A stretch of 64,000 nt of DNA from Candidatus Palauibacter poriticola (GTDB taxonomy: Bacteria > Gemmatimonadota > Gemmatimonadetes > Palauibacterales > Palauibacteraceae), in the NCBI GenBank assembly GCA_012270965.1, contig JAAXHJ010000023.1, positions 79,462 through 143,461 of the forward strand, given 5' to 3'. The stretch's first letter is position 1. Each line of letters starts with the position of its first letter. Below are positions 42,451 through 50,956 of this stretch, piece after piece. The position numbers were made by a program, and so were the translations under genes. The notes beneath the pieces are model-generated. The model searched no databases. It was not told where the DNA came from and saw only the letters and a list, made by a program, of their open reading frames with translations.

Positions 42451-42932
42451 GATTGCGTCCGCTGCGGATCGGAGTCATCGGCTCGGGACGGGCGGCTCCG
42501 GAGGAGGCGGGTCTGGCCCACGCCGTGGGAGCGGCTCTCGCCCGCGCCGGGGCCATCGTCGTTTGCGGCGGGTTGGGTGGGGTCATGCGGGCGGCGGCCG
42601 ACGGAGCCTCCTCGGAGGGGGGGATCGCGGTGGGAATCCTTCCCGGAGGCGACCCGCACGCCGCGGCGGACGGGGTCGCCATCCCGATCCCGACCGGGCT
42701 GGGCGAGGCGCGCAACGTCGTCGTCGCGCGGGCGTCGGAGGCGGTGGTCGCGATCGCCGGCGAGTGGGGCACGCTCAGCGAGGCGGCCTTCTGCCGGAAG
42801 TTCGGGATTCCCGTGATTGGGCTCGCTTCATCGCTGCCGGAGGATGTGGTTGACGAGACGGCCGAGGACGCGGCGGCGGCGGCGGCGAGGGCCCTCGAAC
42901 TTGCGCAATCTCGGCGGAGCGTGGACGAATGA
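42447..42932 (+). CDS. TIGR00725/LOG-like Rossmann nucleotide-binding protein
   Basis: 161 residues from GTG 42447. Its pattern is that of the SLOG superfamily: LRIGVIGSGRAAPEE at the start, VVCGGLGGVMRAAADGA as the phosphate loop, GILPGGDPHAAA, and GEWGTLSEAAF near residue 112. Close relatives are annotated TIGR00725; LOG-type relatives release cytokinin bases from nucleotides, but this subgroup's substrate is not established. Translation is coupled to dtd upstream and to the zinc-ribbon gene downstream by 4-nt overlaps. Confidence 0.85.
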   Translation: MRLRPLRIGVIGSGRAAPEEAGLAHAVGAALARAGAIVVCGGLGGVMRAAADGASSEGGIAVGILPGGDPHAAADGVAIPIPTGLGEARNVVVARASEAVVAIAGEWGTLSEAAFCRKFGIPVIGLASSLPEDVVDETAEDAAAAAARALELAQSRRSVDE

Positions 42933-43315
42933 CGGGATTCGTGCTCTTCGGCAGCATCCTCGTGGTGCTGCTGGTCACGATCATCTGGGCCGCGATCCGG
43001 TCCGGCGAGGACACGGGCGCGTCGCTGGACGCCGCGGAGCGCCGCGACGCCGCCATCGAGGCGCTGCGGGATCTCGAGCTGGAATACCGGACGGGCAAGC
43101 TCCGCGAAGAGGAGTACCGATCCACGCGGGCCCGTCTGGAGCGGACGGCCATCGGCGCCCGGGACGCCGCCGCCCAGGGGCGCGCGGAGGATCCGGCCCC
43201 AGCGCCCGGGAAGGCCCCGGCGCCCCCCCGGTCGTGCCCGGAATGCGCCACCGCGCTGACCGGCGACGAAGCCTTCTGTCCCGCCTGCGGAATCGGCCTC
43301 CCGCCGCGCGCCTGA
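42929..43315 (+). CDS. Membrane-anchored zinc-ribbon protein
   Basis: 128 residues. A single N-terminal transmembrane segment (about 4-22, FVLFGSILVVLLVTIIW) is followed by a charged helix (AIEALRDLELEYRTGKLREE then EYRSTRARLE) of the kind seen in CcmI-like or SHOCT-type proteins. A Pro/Ala linker leads to a C-terminal zinc ribbon with CPEC and CPAC pairs 12 residues apart. It may anchor a cytoplasmic complex at the membrane. It is coupled to the previous gene by an ATGA overlap. The family is not recognised with certainty. Confidence 0.75.
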   Translation: MTGFVLFGSILVVLLVTIIWAAIRSGEDTGASLDAAERRDAAIEALRDLELEYRTGKLREEEYRSTRARLERTAIGARDAAAQGRAEDPAPAPGKAPAPPRSCPECATALTGDEAFCPACGIGLPPRA

Positions 43316-43418
43316 TGACGACGCGATGATCTTGTCCCGGACCATCATGAGGGCACACCTTGGGATGCGCAGGGAGCGGATGCGCGGAGATCCGTTCCGA
43401 GACAGGAGGCTTGTCGTT

Positions 43419-43592
43419 GTGATCAGCGTAGATACGGTTGCCGTGATCCTCACCGTCGCCCTTGCGGTCGGCGGGGCCTACGTCGGGCTTTCGCGGAATT
43501 TGGCGCAACTCGGGGAGCGGCTGGCGAAGGTCGAGGGGATCATCGAGGGCTGGCTCGACCCGCCGCCGAAGACGACTGGCGACCGATCCTAG
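43419..43592 (+). CDS. Small single-span membrane protein
   Basis: 57 residues from GTG 43419, chosen because AGGAGG (43404-43409) lies 9 nt upstream; longer in-frame starts give Arg-rich, unlikely N-termini. Residues about 6-24 are hydrophobic (TVAVILTVALAVGGAYVGL), followed by an amphipathic helix NLAQLGERLAKVEGIIEGWL. The layout resembles small XhlA-like or DUF-type membrane proteins with a short coiled coil. The role is unknown. Confidence 0.6.
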   Translation: MISVDTVAVILTVALAVGGAYVGLSRNLAQLGERLAKVEGIIEGWLDPPPKTTGDRS

Positions 43593-43605
43593 CTCTCCTC
43601 CCCGG

Positions 43606-43690
43606 CGAACGGGCGGCGTCCAGCTCGGGCTCTCCCCCGCGCGCTCGCGAATGGGTGGCATCCAACTCGGGCTTTCCTCCGGGGCGCTCG
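43606..43690. repeat. Two tandem 42-43-nt units upstream of recA
   Basis: Copies at 43606-43647 and 43648-43690 share CGAA(C/T)GGG(C/T)GGC(G/A)TCCA and CTCGGGCT(C/T)TCC. In one frame they read GGVQLGLSP and GGIQLGLSS, but no start or stop makes a gene. The rest of the 43593-43909 gap holds only the recA promoter candidate. Confidence 0.7.
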
Positions 43691-43794
43691 CGCCCGGGCG
43701 GTAAGCCCCGCGGGCATTTGATCCGCCGTTGAGACGTGGCGCCATCATGATGGGGGAACGACCCGGTACCAGGGTCGGACGAAACCCGAAGAAA

Positions 43795-43823
43795 TTGCGA
43801 AAGGTCATCCGGCGTGGTATTGT
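43795..43823 (+). promoter_or_regulatory. Candidate recA promoter
   Basis: TTGCGA, 17 bp and TATTGT, 87 bp before the recA start. No LexA-type palindrome that I can recognise overlaps it, so damage control of recA is not evident from the sequence. Confidence 0.45.
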
Positions 43824-43909
43824 CAACCTCCGCCGCGGCGGGTGATCGACTTCCCGTCATCGGCCTTCGTGGACCCCTCGGGCGGGAGAGCGCGTCGGGA
43901 GAGCGTGAA

Positions 43910-45010
43910 ATGGGTGTGGAGATGAACCAGGAACAGAAGAAGGCGTTGTCCGTGGCCCTCAACCAGATCGAACGGTCCCACGGCAAGGGGGCGATCATGC
44001 GGCTCGGGACGGAGGGTGCCCGGGTCCGAATCCCCGCCATTTCGACCGGGGCGCTCAACTTGGACCACAGCACCGGGATCGGCGGCATCCCGAGGTCGCG
44101 CGTCACCGAGATCTTCGGTCCCGAGTCCTCCGGCAAGACCACCCTCACCCTCCACGTCATCGCCAATGCGCAGAAGGACGGCGGCGTCGCGGCGTTCATC
44201 GATGCCGAGCACGCGCTCGACGTCGGGTATGCGCAGCGACTGGGCGTCGACATCGAGAACCTGCTCGTGTCGCAGCCGGACACGGGTGAGCAGGCGCTCG
44301 AGATCGCCGGAGTGCTCGTCCGGTCCGGCGCTCTCGACGTCATCGTGGTGGACTCGGTGGCCGCGCTCGTGCCGCGGGCCGAGATCGAGGGCGAGATGGG
44401 GGATTCGCACGTCGGCCTTCAGGCGCGGTTGATGTCGCAGGCCCTCCGCAAGCTGACGGGCGCGATCGGGCGCTCCAACACCGCCGTGATCTTCACGAAC
44501 CAGATTCGCGAGAAGATCGGCGTCATGTACGGGAACCCGGAGACCACGACGGGAGGCCGGGCGCTGAAGTTCTATTCCTCGCTTCGACTCGACATCCGCC
44601 GGATCGCCTCCATCAAGGAGGGGAGCAACCTGGTCGGCAGCCGGACGCGCGTGAAGGTGGTCAAGAACAAGTGCGCACCGCCGTTCAAGCAGGCCGAATT
44701 CGACATCATGTTCAACCAGGGCGTGAGCCGGGAGGGTCTGCTTGTGGACATGGGCGAAAGCATCGGCATCGTGCGTCGCGCGGGCGCTTGGTACTCGTAC
44801 GGCGGAGATGTCCGGCTCGGGCAGGGGCGCGAGAATTCGAAGGCCTTCCTGCGCGAGAATCCGGACATCGCGGAGGAGATCGAAGCCCGAATCCGCGATG
44901 AACTCGGGATGACGATTCCGGACCCGGATGCGGCCGAGGGTGCGGCGGAAGCGGGCGCGGAAAAGTCGAAGAACTCCCGGCCGCCCTCGAAGCAGGCCAC
45001 CGGGCGCTGA
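43910..45010 (+). CDS. recA: Recombinase RecA
   Basis: 366 residues from ATG 43910; an in-frame ATG at 43922 ([10 protein letters not shown]) is possible, but GGAG sits too close to it. The ATP site is GPESSGKTT (70-78), Walker B is [14 protein letters not shown], loop 1 is [20 protein letters not shown] and loop 2 follows [20 protein letters not shown]. All catalytic and DNA-binding elements are present. The acidic/Ser-rich C-terminus ([17 protein letters not shown]) is short. It drives strand exchange and the SOS response. The stop shares bases with the presumed recX start. Confidence 0.98.
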   Translation: MGVEMNQEQKKALSVALNQIERSHGKGAIMRLGTEGARVRIPAISTGALNLDHSTGIGGIPRSRVTEIFGPESSGKTTLTLHVIANAQKDGGVAAFIDAEHALDVGYAQRLGVDIENLLVSQPDTGEQALEIAGVLVRSGALDVIVVDSVAALVPRAEIEGEMGDSHVGLQARLMSQALRKLTGAIGRSNTAVIFTNQIREKIGVMYGNPETTTGGRALKFYSSLRLDIRRIASIKEGSNLVGSRTRVKVVKNKCAPPFKQAEFDIMFNQGVSREGLLVDMGESIGIVRRAGAWYSYGGDVRLGQGRENSKAFLRENPDIAEEIEARIRDELGMTIPDPDAAEGAAEAGAEKSKNSRPPSKQATGR

Positions 45011-45684
45011 GTCCCGGCCGCAACCGCCACACAACCGGGGAGATCACCGGCCTCCTCCCCGTCAAGCGCCGCTCCGGCTGGACCGAGGTCCAGTTGGACG
45101 GCGCTTCCCTCTGTCGGCTTCCCGACGAAGAAGTGTGCCGACTTCGGCTCGACGTCGGACTCCGGCTCTCATCTGCGGACGTCGACGCCGTCCGGGCCGC
45201 GGGCGGGCGCGCCGAAGCGCTGTTCGTCGGGCTGCGCTACCTTTCCGTGCGCCCGAGGAGTCGCCGGGAAACGGAGCGCCGGCTGCGGCGGGCGCGGATC
45301 GACCGGGCGGCGATTCAACACGCGCTGGAACGCCTGGCGGCGCTGGGGTATCTCGACGATGCGCAGTTCGCCGCCAGCTTTGCGCGGGATCGCATCCGGC
45401 TCCGGCCGTGTGGCACCCGTCGCCTGCAATCCGACCTTCTCGCTCGGGGCGTGTCGCGGGAGGATGCGGATCGCGGCATCCGCGAGGCGATGGCGGAGGA
45501 GGGCGCGACGGAGGAGGCACTGCTCGAGCGCGTGGCGACGGCGCGGACGCGGAGGCTGGCCGGGGCGGACCCGTCGAAGGCGCGGCGACGGCTGTTCGAC
45601 TATCTGGCTAGGCGCGGGTTCGCCGCGAGTCGCATTCGCGCCTGGATCGAGGTCAACTGGCAGGCTGAGGCGGATACACGATGA
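45007..45684 (+). CDS. recX: RecA regulator RecX, apparent CTG start
   Basis: 225 residues if translation begins at CTG 45007, where CTGA overlaps the recA stop. The family's N-terminal motif is visible from there ([14 protein letters not shown], then WTEVQLDG), but no ATG, GTG or TTG precedes it. The first standard start in frame, TTG 45094, would remove that motif. Three RecX three-helix repeats follow: [40 protein letters not shown] and [20 protein letters not shown]. RecX caps RecA filaments and limits recombination. It is coupled to alaS by an ATGA overlap, giving a recA-recX-alaS run as in many bacteria. Confidence 0.87.
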   Translation: MSPGRNRHTTGEITGLLPVKRRSGWTEVQLDGASLCRLPDEEVCRLRLDVGLRLSSADVDAVRAAGGRAEALFVGLRYLSVRPRSRRETERRLRRARIDRAAIQHALERLAALGYLDDAQFAASFARDRIRLRPCGTRRLQSDLLARGVSREDADRGIREAMAEEGATEEALLERVATARTRRLAGADPSKARRRLFDYLARRGFAASRIRAWIEVNWQAEADTR

Positions 45685-48434
45685 CGGCGGACGAACTCCG
45701 GCGGAGCTTCATCTCCTACTTCGAACGGCAGGGGCACGACCATCGGCCCAGCGGCCCGCTCGTCCCCGCGGATGACCCGACCCTCATGTTCACCAATGCC
45801 GGGATGGTGCAGTTCAAGGGCATCTTCACGGGAAAGACCGAGTGCCCGATCCCCCCGCGCGCGGTCACGTCCCAGAAGTGCCTCCGCGTCAGCGGCAAGC
45901 ACAACGACCTCGAGGAAGTGGGGCGGACGGCGCGCCATCACACGTTTTTTGAGATGCTCGGGAACTTCTCCTTCGGCGACTACTTCAAGCGCGAGGCGAT
46001 CGACTTCGCCTGGGAGTGGGTGACCGGAGACCTCGGTTTGGAGCCCGACCGTCTGTGGGCCACCGTGCACCACGACGACGATGACGCGTTCGACCTCTGG
46101 CTGGAACGAACCTCGATCCCGGAATCGCGCATCCGGCGCATGGGGGACAAGGACAACTTCTGGCAGATGGGCGACACGGGTCCGTGCGGTCCCTGCTCGG
46201 AGCTGCACTACGACCTGAGGGCGGTACGCGATGACCGCATCACCGATGCCCAGTTCGAGGCGGCCGGCGAGGCGGACCGGATCATCGAGTTCTGGAATCT
46301 CGTCTTCATGCAGTTCGACCGCGAGCCCGACGGCACGGATACGCCGCTCCCCGCGCCCTCGATCGACACGGGTGCCGGACTCGAGCGGATCGCGGCGCTG
46401 CTGCAGGGGGTGGGAACGAACTACCACACGGACCTCTTCCTCCCGATCATCGCGGCGGCGGAGGACGGACTCGGGATCGAGTACTCGCGGGCGCCGGAAG
46501 ACTGGGACGACGGCGTCGCCTTCCGCGTATTGGCGGATCACGCCCGGGCCGTCGCCTTCCTGCTCGCCGATGGCGTCTTCCCCTCGAACGAGAAGCGGGG
46601 GTACGTGCTGCGCCGGATCCTGCGCCGGGCGGTGCGGCACTACTGGCTTCTCGGCCGCCGCGACCCGCTCCTGCACGATCTCGTGGGCGTGGTGGCGGAT
46701 CGCATGTCGGCCACCTTCCCCGAGCTGGAGGCGAGGCGGGAGCACCTGCTCTCCACGACGCGAGCGGAGGAGGAACTCTTTCTGTCCACCATTGAGGGCG
46801 GCATGCGGGAGATCGACCGTGCGATCCCGGAGGGCGGCTCGGGCACGGTCGCAGGCGATGTCGCGTTCAAGCTCAAGGACACGTACGGCATTCCCGAGGA
46901 CCTGACCGGCCTCATCGCCCGCGAGCGCGGCTACAGCGTCGACTGGAAGGGCTTTGACGAGGCCTTGGAGCGCCAGCGCGCCCGCTCCCGGGGCGTCGAG
47001 GTACCGGCCATGACCATGGACCCAGTGTCAACGGCGTCACTCGAGGTGGGCACCATCGGAGGTGGGTCTAGGGGCGCGCTCACGGTCATCCCGTCCAACG
47101 GGGAGGCGAAGCAGGAGTTTGTGGGCTACACGGACCTCGAAACCGAAACGGGGTGTCGGCGACGGTCCGTCGACGGTCGGCACTGGTTCCTGCTCGAGCG
47201 GAATCCCTTCTACCTGGAGAGCGGGGGTCAGGTCTCCGATACGGGGCGCGTTACCGGCCGCGTCGCGGGGGACGATTGGGCGGTCGACATCTCCGAGGTG
47301 TGGGGTGCCGACGGGCGGACCGTGGTCGCGGGAGCGCTGGCCGAGGGTTCGCTTCCCGAGGCCGACGACTGGGTCGCGGACTCCGTGTGCGCGCGGGTGG
47401 CTCCGTCGCGGCGCGAGACGGAGCGGAATCACACGGCGACGCACCTCCTGCACGCCGCGCTCCGCAACCGGTTGGGCGAGCACGTGCAGCAGGCCGGATC
47501 GCTCGTTGCACCGGACCGGCTTCGCTTCGATTTCAGCCACAGGGGTCCGCTGACGCTGGAGGAGCGGGCGGACATCGAAGCGGAGGTCACGGAGGCGATA
47601 CTCGGAAACCACGATGTCGACGCGTCGCAGCGAGGTTACGACGAGGCGATCGCGGCCGGGGCCATGGCCCTGTTCGGGGAGAAGTACGGGAACATCGTGC
47701 GGGTGATCGAAGTGCCGGAACTCAGCCTGGAGCTGTGCGGCGGCACGCACGTCCGCACGACGGGTCAGATCGGGACATTCCGGATTGTGTCCGAGACGGG
47801 TGTCGCGGCGGGCATCCGGCGCATCGAAGCGGTGACGGGACAGGAGGCCTATCGACGCGAACTGGCGCGTGACCGGCTCCTCGCGGAACTGGCCGCGCGG
47901 TTGCGCTGCGCGCCGGCGGATCTGGCGGCCCGCATGGAGCGACTCCTCGAGGAGCGCGACGCGCTCGCCGAAGAGGTTCGGGGACGGAGAGGAGATGCCG
48001 CGGAGCGACAGTTGGAAACGCTTCTCGCGGGCGCGGGTGCGGGCGCGGGCTCGGGTGCGGGCGCGGCGGGCGCGCAGGACGCGAACGGGGCCCGCTTCGT
48101 GTCGGGGTGCCTGGAGGTGCCTGCGGGTACGGACCTCGGAGCGCTCGCCGATCGCCTGCGCGGCGGGATGGGGTCGGGCGCCGCCGTCGTTCACGTCGTG
48201 TTCGCGGACGAGGACCGCCACGCGTTCATCTCGGTCGTGTCGGACGACCTCATCCGGCTGGGCCTAAGGGCGGGAGACCTCGTCCGCGTTTCGAGCCGGG
48301 CGACGGGTTCCGGCGGCGGCGGCGGCCCGCGCTTCGCGCAGGGGGGTGTGGGCGATCCGTCGCGAACGGAGGACGGGCTCGGAGCGGCCCGGGCTTGGGC
48401 TTCCGAACGGGTGCCCGCCCTGTCGGGTGGCTGA
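45681..48434 (+). CDS. alaS: Alanyl-tRNA synthetase
   Basis: 917 residues, slightly longer than the usual 870-880. The class II catalytic core has MFTNAGMVQFKGIFTG and HNDLEEVGRTARHHTFFEML, the latter holding motif 2. The editing domain has HTATHLLHAALRNRLGEHVQ and CGGTHVRTTGQIG, whose His and Cys residues bind zinc. The C-terminal C-Ala domain ends AAVVHVVFADEDRHAF and then GSGGGGGPRFAQGG. A Gly/Ala repeat (nt 48026-48074) lies just before C-Ala. It charges tRNA-Ala and clears Ser and Gly; dtd upstream has a related proofreading role. Confidence 0.98.
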   Translation: MTADELRRSFISYFERQGHDHRPSGPLVPADDPTLMFTNAGMVQFKGIFTGKTECPIPPRAVTSQKCLRVSGKHNDLEEVGRTARHHTFFEMLGNFSFGDYFKREAIDFAWEWVTGDLGLEPDRLWATVHHDDDDAFDLWLERTSIPESRIRRMGDKDNFWQMGDTGPCGPCSELHYDLRAVRDDRITDAQFEAAGEADRIIEFWNLVFMQFDREPDGTDTPLPAPSIDTGAGLERIAALLQGVGTNYHTDLFLPIIAAAEDGLGIEYSRAPEDWDDGVAFRVLADHARAVAFLLADGVFPSNEKRGYVLRRILRRAVRHYWLLGRRDPLLHDLVGVVADRMSATFPELEARREHLLSTTRAEEELFLSTIEGGMREIDRAIPEGGSGTVAGDVAFKLKDTYGIPEDLTGLIARERGYSVDWKGFDEALERQRARSRGVEVPAMTMDPVSTASLEVGTIGGGSRGALTVIPSNGEAKQEFVGYTDLETETGCRRRSVDGRHWFLLERNPFYLESGGQVSDTGRVTGRVAGDDWAVDISEVWGADGRTVVAGALAEGSLPEADDWVADSVCARVAPSRRETERNHTATHLLHAALRNRLGEHVQQAGSLVAPDRLRFDFSHRGPLTLEERADIEAEVTEAILGNHDVDASQRGYDEAIAAGAMALFGEKYGNIVRVIEVPELSLELCGGTHVRTTGQIGTFRIVSETGVAAGIRRIEAVTGQEAYRRELARDRLLAELAARLRCAPADLAARMERLLEERDALAEEVRGRRGDAAERQLETLLAGAGAGAGSGAGAAGAQDANGARFVSGCLEVPAGTDLGALADRLRGGMGSGAAVVHVVFADEDRHAFISVVSDDLIRLGLRAGDLVRVSSRATGSGGGGGPRFAQGGVGDPSRTEDGLGAARAWASERVPALSGG
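48026..48074. repeat. In-frame Gly/Ala hexanucleotide-type repeat in alaS
   Basis: Degenerate GCGGGCGCGGGT-like units encode an AGAGAGAGSGAGAAGA stretch that lengthens the linker before the C-Ala domain. Confidence 0.65.
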
Positions 48435-48792
48435 CGTGCCGGCCGAACCCGACCCTCTCACACTCGAGGAGTGGCTCGACGGGCGGCTCGAGAGCGCGCC
48501 GGTGGAGCTGGCGGAAGCGGTGTGGTCGCTGGTTGGGGGGCGTCTCGCGGAGGGCGAGGATGGACTCGTCCGTGCGGCGCTCGAGGCGCTGGACATCGCG
48601 GCGGAGGGCGCGGCGACCCGCTCGGACGCGGTGACCCTACTCGCCGCGGACGCGATCCTCACCTACGCGCTCGAGGCGGCCGCGGATCCGGCTCTGGGGG
48701 GGAGCGCCAAGCGGGCACGCCGACTCGCCGAGAGGGTGGGTCCAGGAGGGTTGATCGGCGAACGGTTCAACGAGGAGGAGAGGACGGAATGA
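48427..48792 (+). CDS. Small helical protein of unknown function
   Basis: 121 residues from GTG 48427, overlapping alaS by 8 nt; GTG 48436 is the alternative start. The sequence is acidic and helical throughout (LTLEEWLDGRLESAPVELAE, AVTLLAADAILTYALEAAAD) with no signal or membrane span. I do not recognise the family. The ATGA overlap with the SDR gene and the overlap with alaS show it is part of the run. Codon use matches its neighbours, which supports it as real. Confidence 0.7.
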   Translation: MADVPAEPDPLTLEEWLDGRLESAPVELAEAVWSLVGGRLAEGEDGLVRAALEALDIAAEGAATRSDAVTLLAADAILTYALEAAADPALGGSAKRARRLAERVGPGGLIGERFNEEERTE

Positions 48793-49571
48793 CATCGGGG
48801 GTTCCGGGGTTGCCCGGTCTCGCGGGCAAGCGCGTGCTCGTAACCGGGGGTTCGCGCGGGATCGGACGCGCCACCGTGCGGTGCCTCGCGGCATCCGGTG
48901 CGTCCGTCGGCATCGCCTACCACCGAGCGGAGGCGAAAGCGCGACGCGCGGTCGAGGAGGCGTGCTCGCTCGCCCCCGGCGGGCACCACTGGTGCGCCGC
49001 CGCGGATCTGGCCGAGCCCAATGAGTGTCGGACCCTGTTCGAGCGCGCGGACGCCGAGTTCGGCGGACTGGATGGGTTCGTGGGCAACGCCGGCATCTGG
49101 AACGCGGACGCGCGGCCGATCGAGTCGCTCGAGGCGGACGAGTGGCGACGCATGATCGAGACGAACCTCACGTCGATCTATGCGAGCACGCGGGAGGCGG
49201 CGCTTCGCATGCGGGCGGATGGGAGAATCGTCCTCGTCTCCTCGACGGCGTCCCAGCGGGGAGAGGCGGAGCACAGCCATTACGCCGCGTCCAAGGGGGC
49301 GATCAACGCATTCTGCAAGTCGATCGCGACCGAACTCGGCCCGAGGTCGATCAACGTGAACGCCGTCGCCCCCGGCTGGGTCGACACGGACATGTCCGCC
49401 CCGGCGCTTCGGGGCGAGGCCGGGCGCGCCGCGCTGGCCCTCATTCCGCTCGGGCGCATCGCGACGGCCGAAGACATCGCGGGGCCCATCTGCTTCCTTC
49501 TCTCCGACGCGGCCCGGCACATCACGGGAGAGATCCTCAACGTGAACGGCGGCAGCGTGCTGTGCGGCTGA
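48789..49571 (+). CDS. Short-chain dehydrogenase/reductase, FabG-like
   Basis: 260 residues from ATG 48789. The NAD(P) loop is VLVTGGSRGIGRA (TGxxxGxG), the NAG motif is FVGNAGIW, the catalytic Ser is in LVSSTASQRG, and Tyr and Lys are in HYAASKGA. The C-terminus VAPGWVDTDM is typical. It reduces a 3-oxoacyl or similar carbonyl with NAD(P)H. FabG itself is one possibility, but no fatty-acid genes are near, so the substrate is open. It is coupled upstream by 4 nt and lies 2 bp before the CCA enzyme. Confidence 0.93.
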   Translation: MTSGVPGLPGLAGKRVLVTGGSRGIGRATVRCLAASGASVGIAYHRAEAKARRAVEEACSLAPGGHHWCAAADLAEPNECRTLFERADAEFGGLDGFVGNAGIWNADARPIESLEADEWRRMIETNLTSIYASTREAALRMRADGRIVLVSSTASQRGEAEHSHYAASKGAINAFCKSIATELGPRSINVNAVAPGWVDTDMSAPALRGEAGRAALALIPLGRIATAEDIAGPICFLLSDAARHITGEILNVNGGSVLCG

Positions 49572-49573
49572 GA

Positions 49574-50956
49574 ATGATCGATCCGGGCCGATTCTCCCCG
49601 CCGCCCGGGTTCTCCGGCACCGCGGAACGGCTCGAGGCCGCGGGTTTCGAGGCGTGGGCCGTGGGCGGCTCGATCCGTGATGCATACGTCCTTCAGCTCG
49701 GAGGCGCGTCCGACCTGCCCGAGCCGGACTGGGACCTGACGACGGACGCGCGGCCGGAGGACGTCATGCGTCTCTTTCCGCGGACCGTCCCGGTCGGGGT
49801 GTCGCACGGGACCGTGACGGTGCTCGATGGGGACGACGAGTACGAGGTGACGACCTTCCGGCGCGATGTCGAGACGGATGGCCGGCACGCGCGGGTCGCC
49901 TTCGCCGATTCGATCGAGGACGACTTGAGCCGCCGGGACTTCACGGCGAACGCGATCGCTTGGCGGCCCGCCTCCAACGAGGTGCGCGATACGTGGGGCG
50001 GCGCGGAGGACATCGAAGACGGGATCCTGCGCGCGGTGGGGGAGCCCGAGGCGCGCTTCCGCGAGGACTACCTGCGCGTCCTGCGCGGTTTCCGGTTCGC
50101 GGGACGCTTCGAGTGGGCGGTGGAGGCGCGCACGGACGAAGCGCTGCGGGAGGCCGTGGAGGGGCTGTCCGGGCTGTCGGCCGAGCGCGTGCGCGAAGAG
50201 TTGCTCAAGGTCATGGCGGATCCGAAGCCTTCGGCCGCGCTGGACCTGTATGCGGCCTGCGGGGCGCTGAGCCATTGGTACCCGGAGCTGGTGGGGCTCG
50301 CGGCCGGCGGCGACGCGTGGCGGTCCGCGCTCGGCGCCGTCGATGAGGCCCCGGCGAAGGCCGCATACGTACGCCTTGCGACTCTGCTCGCGTGCGCGTC
50401 CGACACGCCCGGCGGGCGGGCCGCCGCCGCCGAGTCGCTGCTCTCCCGGCTGAAGTTCTCCAACGCGGATCGGCGCTACGTCGCGCGGCTCGCCCGGCTA
50501 TACCTCCCCTTCGTGGGAGCGTTGGACTCCGCCGCGGAGCATCGAAGCTGGCTCGCATCGGTCGGCGACGCGTGGGAGGATCTGTTCGAGGTGCACTTCG
50601 CCGTCGCCCGCGCCGCCGGAGAGGTGCGGGCGGAACGCTACCTGCGGGCGACTTGGGAGCGCGTGCGGGAAGAGCGCGAGCGAAACCCGGTTCTCGACCT
50701 CGCGGGTCTCGCGGTCGGGGGGGACGACCTCCTCGCGCTCGGCATGTCGCCGGGTCCGCTCATTCGGCTGCTGCTCGAGGAGTTGCTCGAACAGGTCATC
50801 GAGGACCCCGGCCGCAACGAGCGCGCGGCCCTCCTCGAAGAGGCTCGCCGGCTGATCGAGATCGGCTCGCTCGCGGAGGCTTCGCGGCCGCGCGACGCAC
50901 CCGCCGCCGGCGACGCACCGCCCGCTGGCGACCCGTTGTCCGGCGGCGATGACTGA
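49574..50956 (+). CDS. CCA-adding enzyme / poly(A) polymerase family protein
   Basis: 460 residues from ATG 49574. The nucleotidyltransferase head has AWAVGGSIRDAYV and DWDLTTDARPEDV, whose acidic pair binds metal. DDLSRRDFTANAIAWR follows, then RFREDYLRVLRGFRFAGRFE as the conserved flexible loop and neck. The helical body and tail bind tRNA. It probably adds or repairs the CCA end, which suits tRNA-Gln here (no CCA encoded). The last 23 residues come from an 18-nt repeat that runs into the next gene. It overlaps rarA by 8 nt. Confidence 0.92.
   Translation: MIDPGRFSPPPGFSGTAERLEAAGFEAWAVGGSIRDAYVLQLGGASDLPEPDWDLTTDARPEDVMRLFPRTVPVGVSHGTVTVLDGDDEYEVTTFRRDVETDGRHARVAFADSIEDDLSRRDFTANAIAWRPASNEVRDTWGGAEDIEDGILRAVGEPEARFREDYLRVLRGFRFAGRFEWAVEARTDEALREAVEGLSGLSAERVREELLKVMADPKPSAALDLYAACGALSHWYPELVGLAAGGDAWRSALGAVDEAPAKAAYVRLATLLACASDTPGGRAAAAESLLSRLKFSNADRRYVARLARLYLPFVGALDSAAEHRSWLASVGDAWEDLFEVHFAVARAAGEVRAERYLRATWERVREERERNPVLDLAGLAVGGDDLLALGMSPGPLIRLLLEELLEQVIEDPGRNERAALLEEARRLIEIGSLAEASRPRDAPAAGDAPPAGDPLSGGDD
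50891..50944. repeat. Three 18-nt in-frame repeats at the end of the CCA enzyme gene
   Basis: Units CGCGACGCACCCGCCGCC, GGCGACGCACCGCCCGCT and GGCGACCCGTTGTCCGGC encode a (R/G)D(A/P)xxx tail ending just before the stop and overlapping the rarA start region. Confidence 0.8.
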
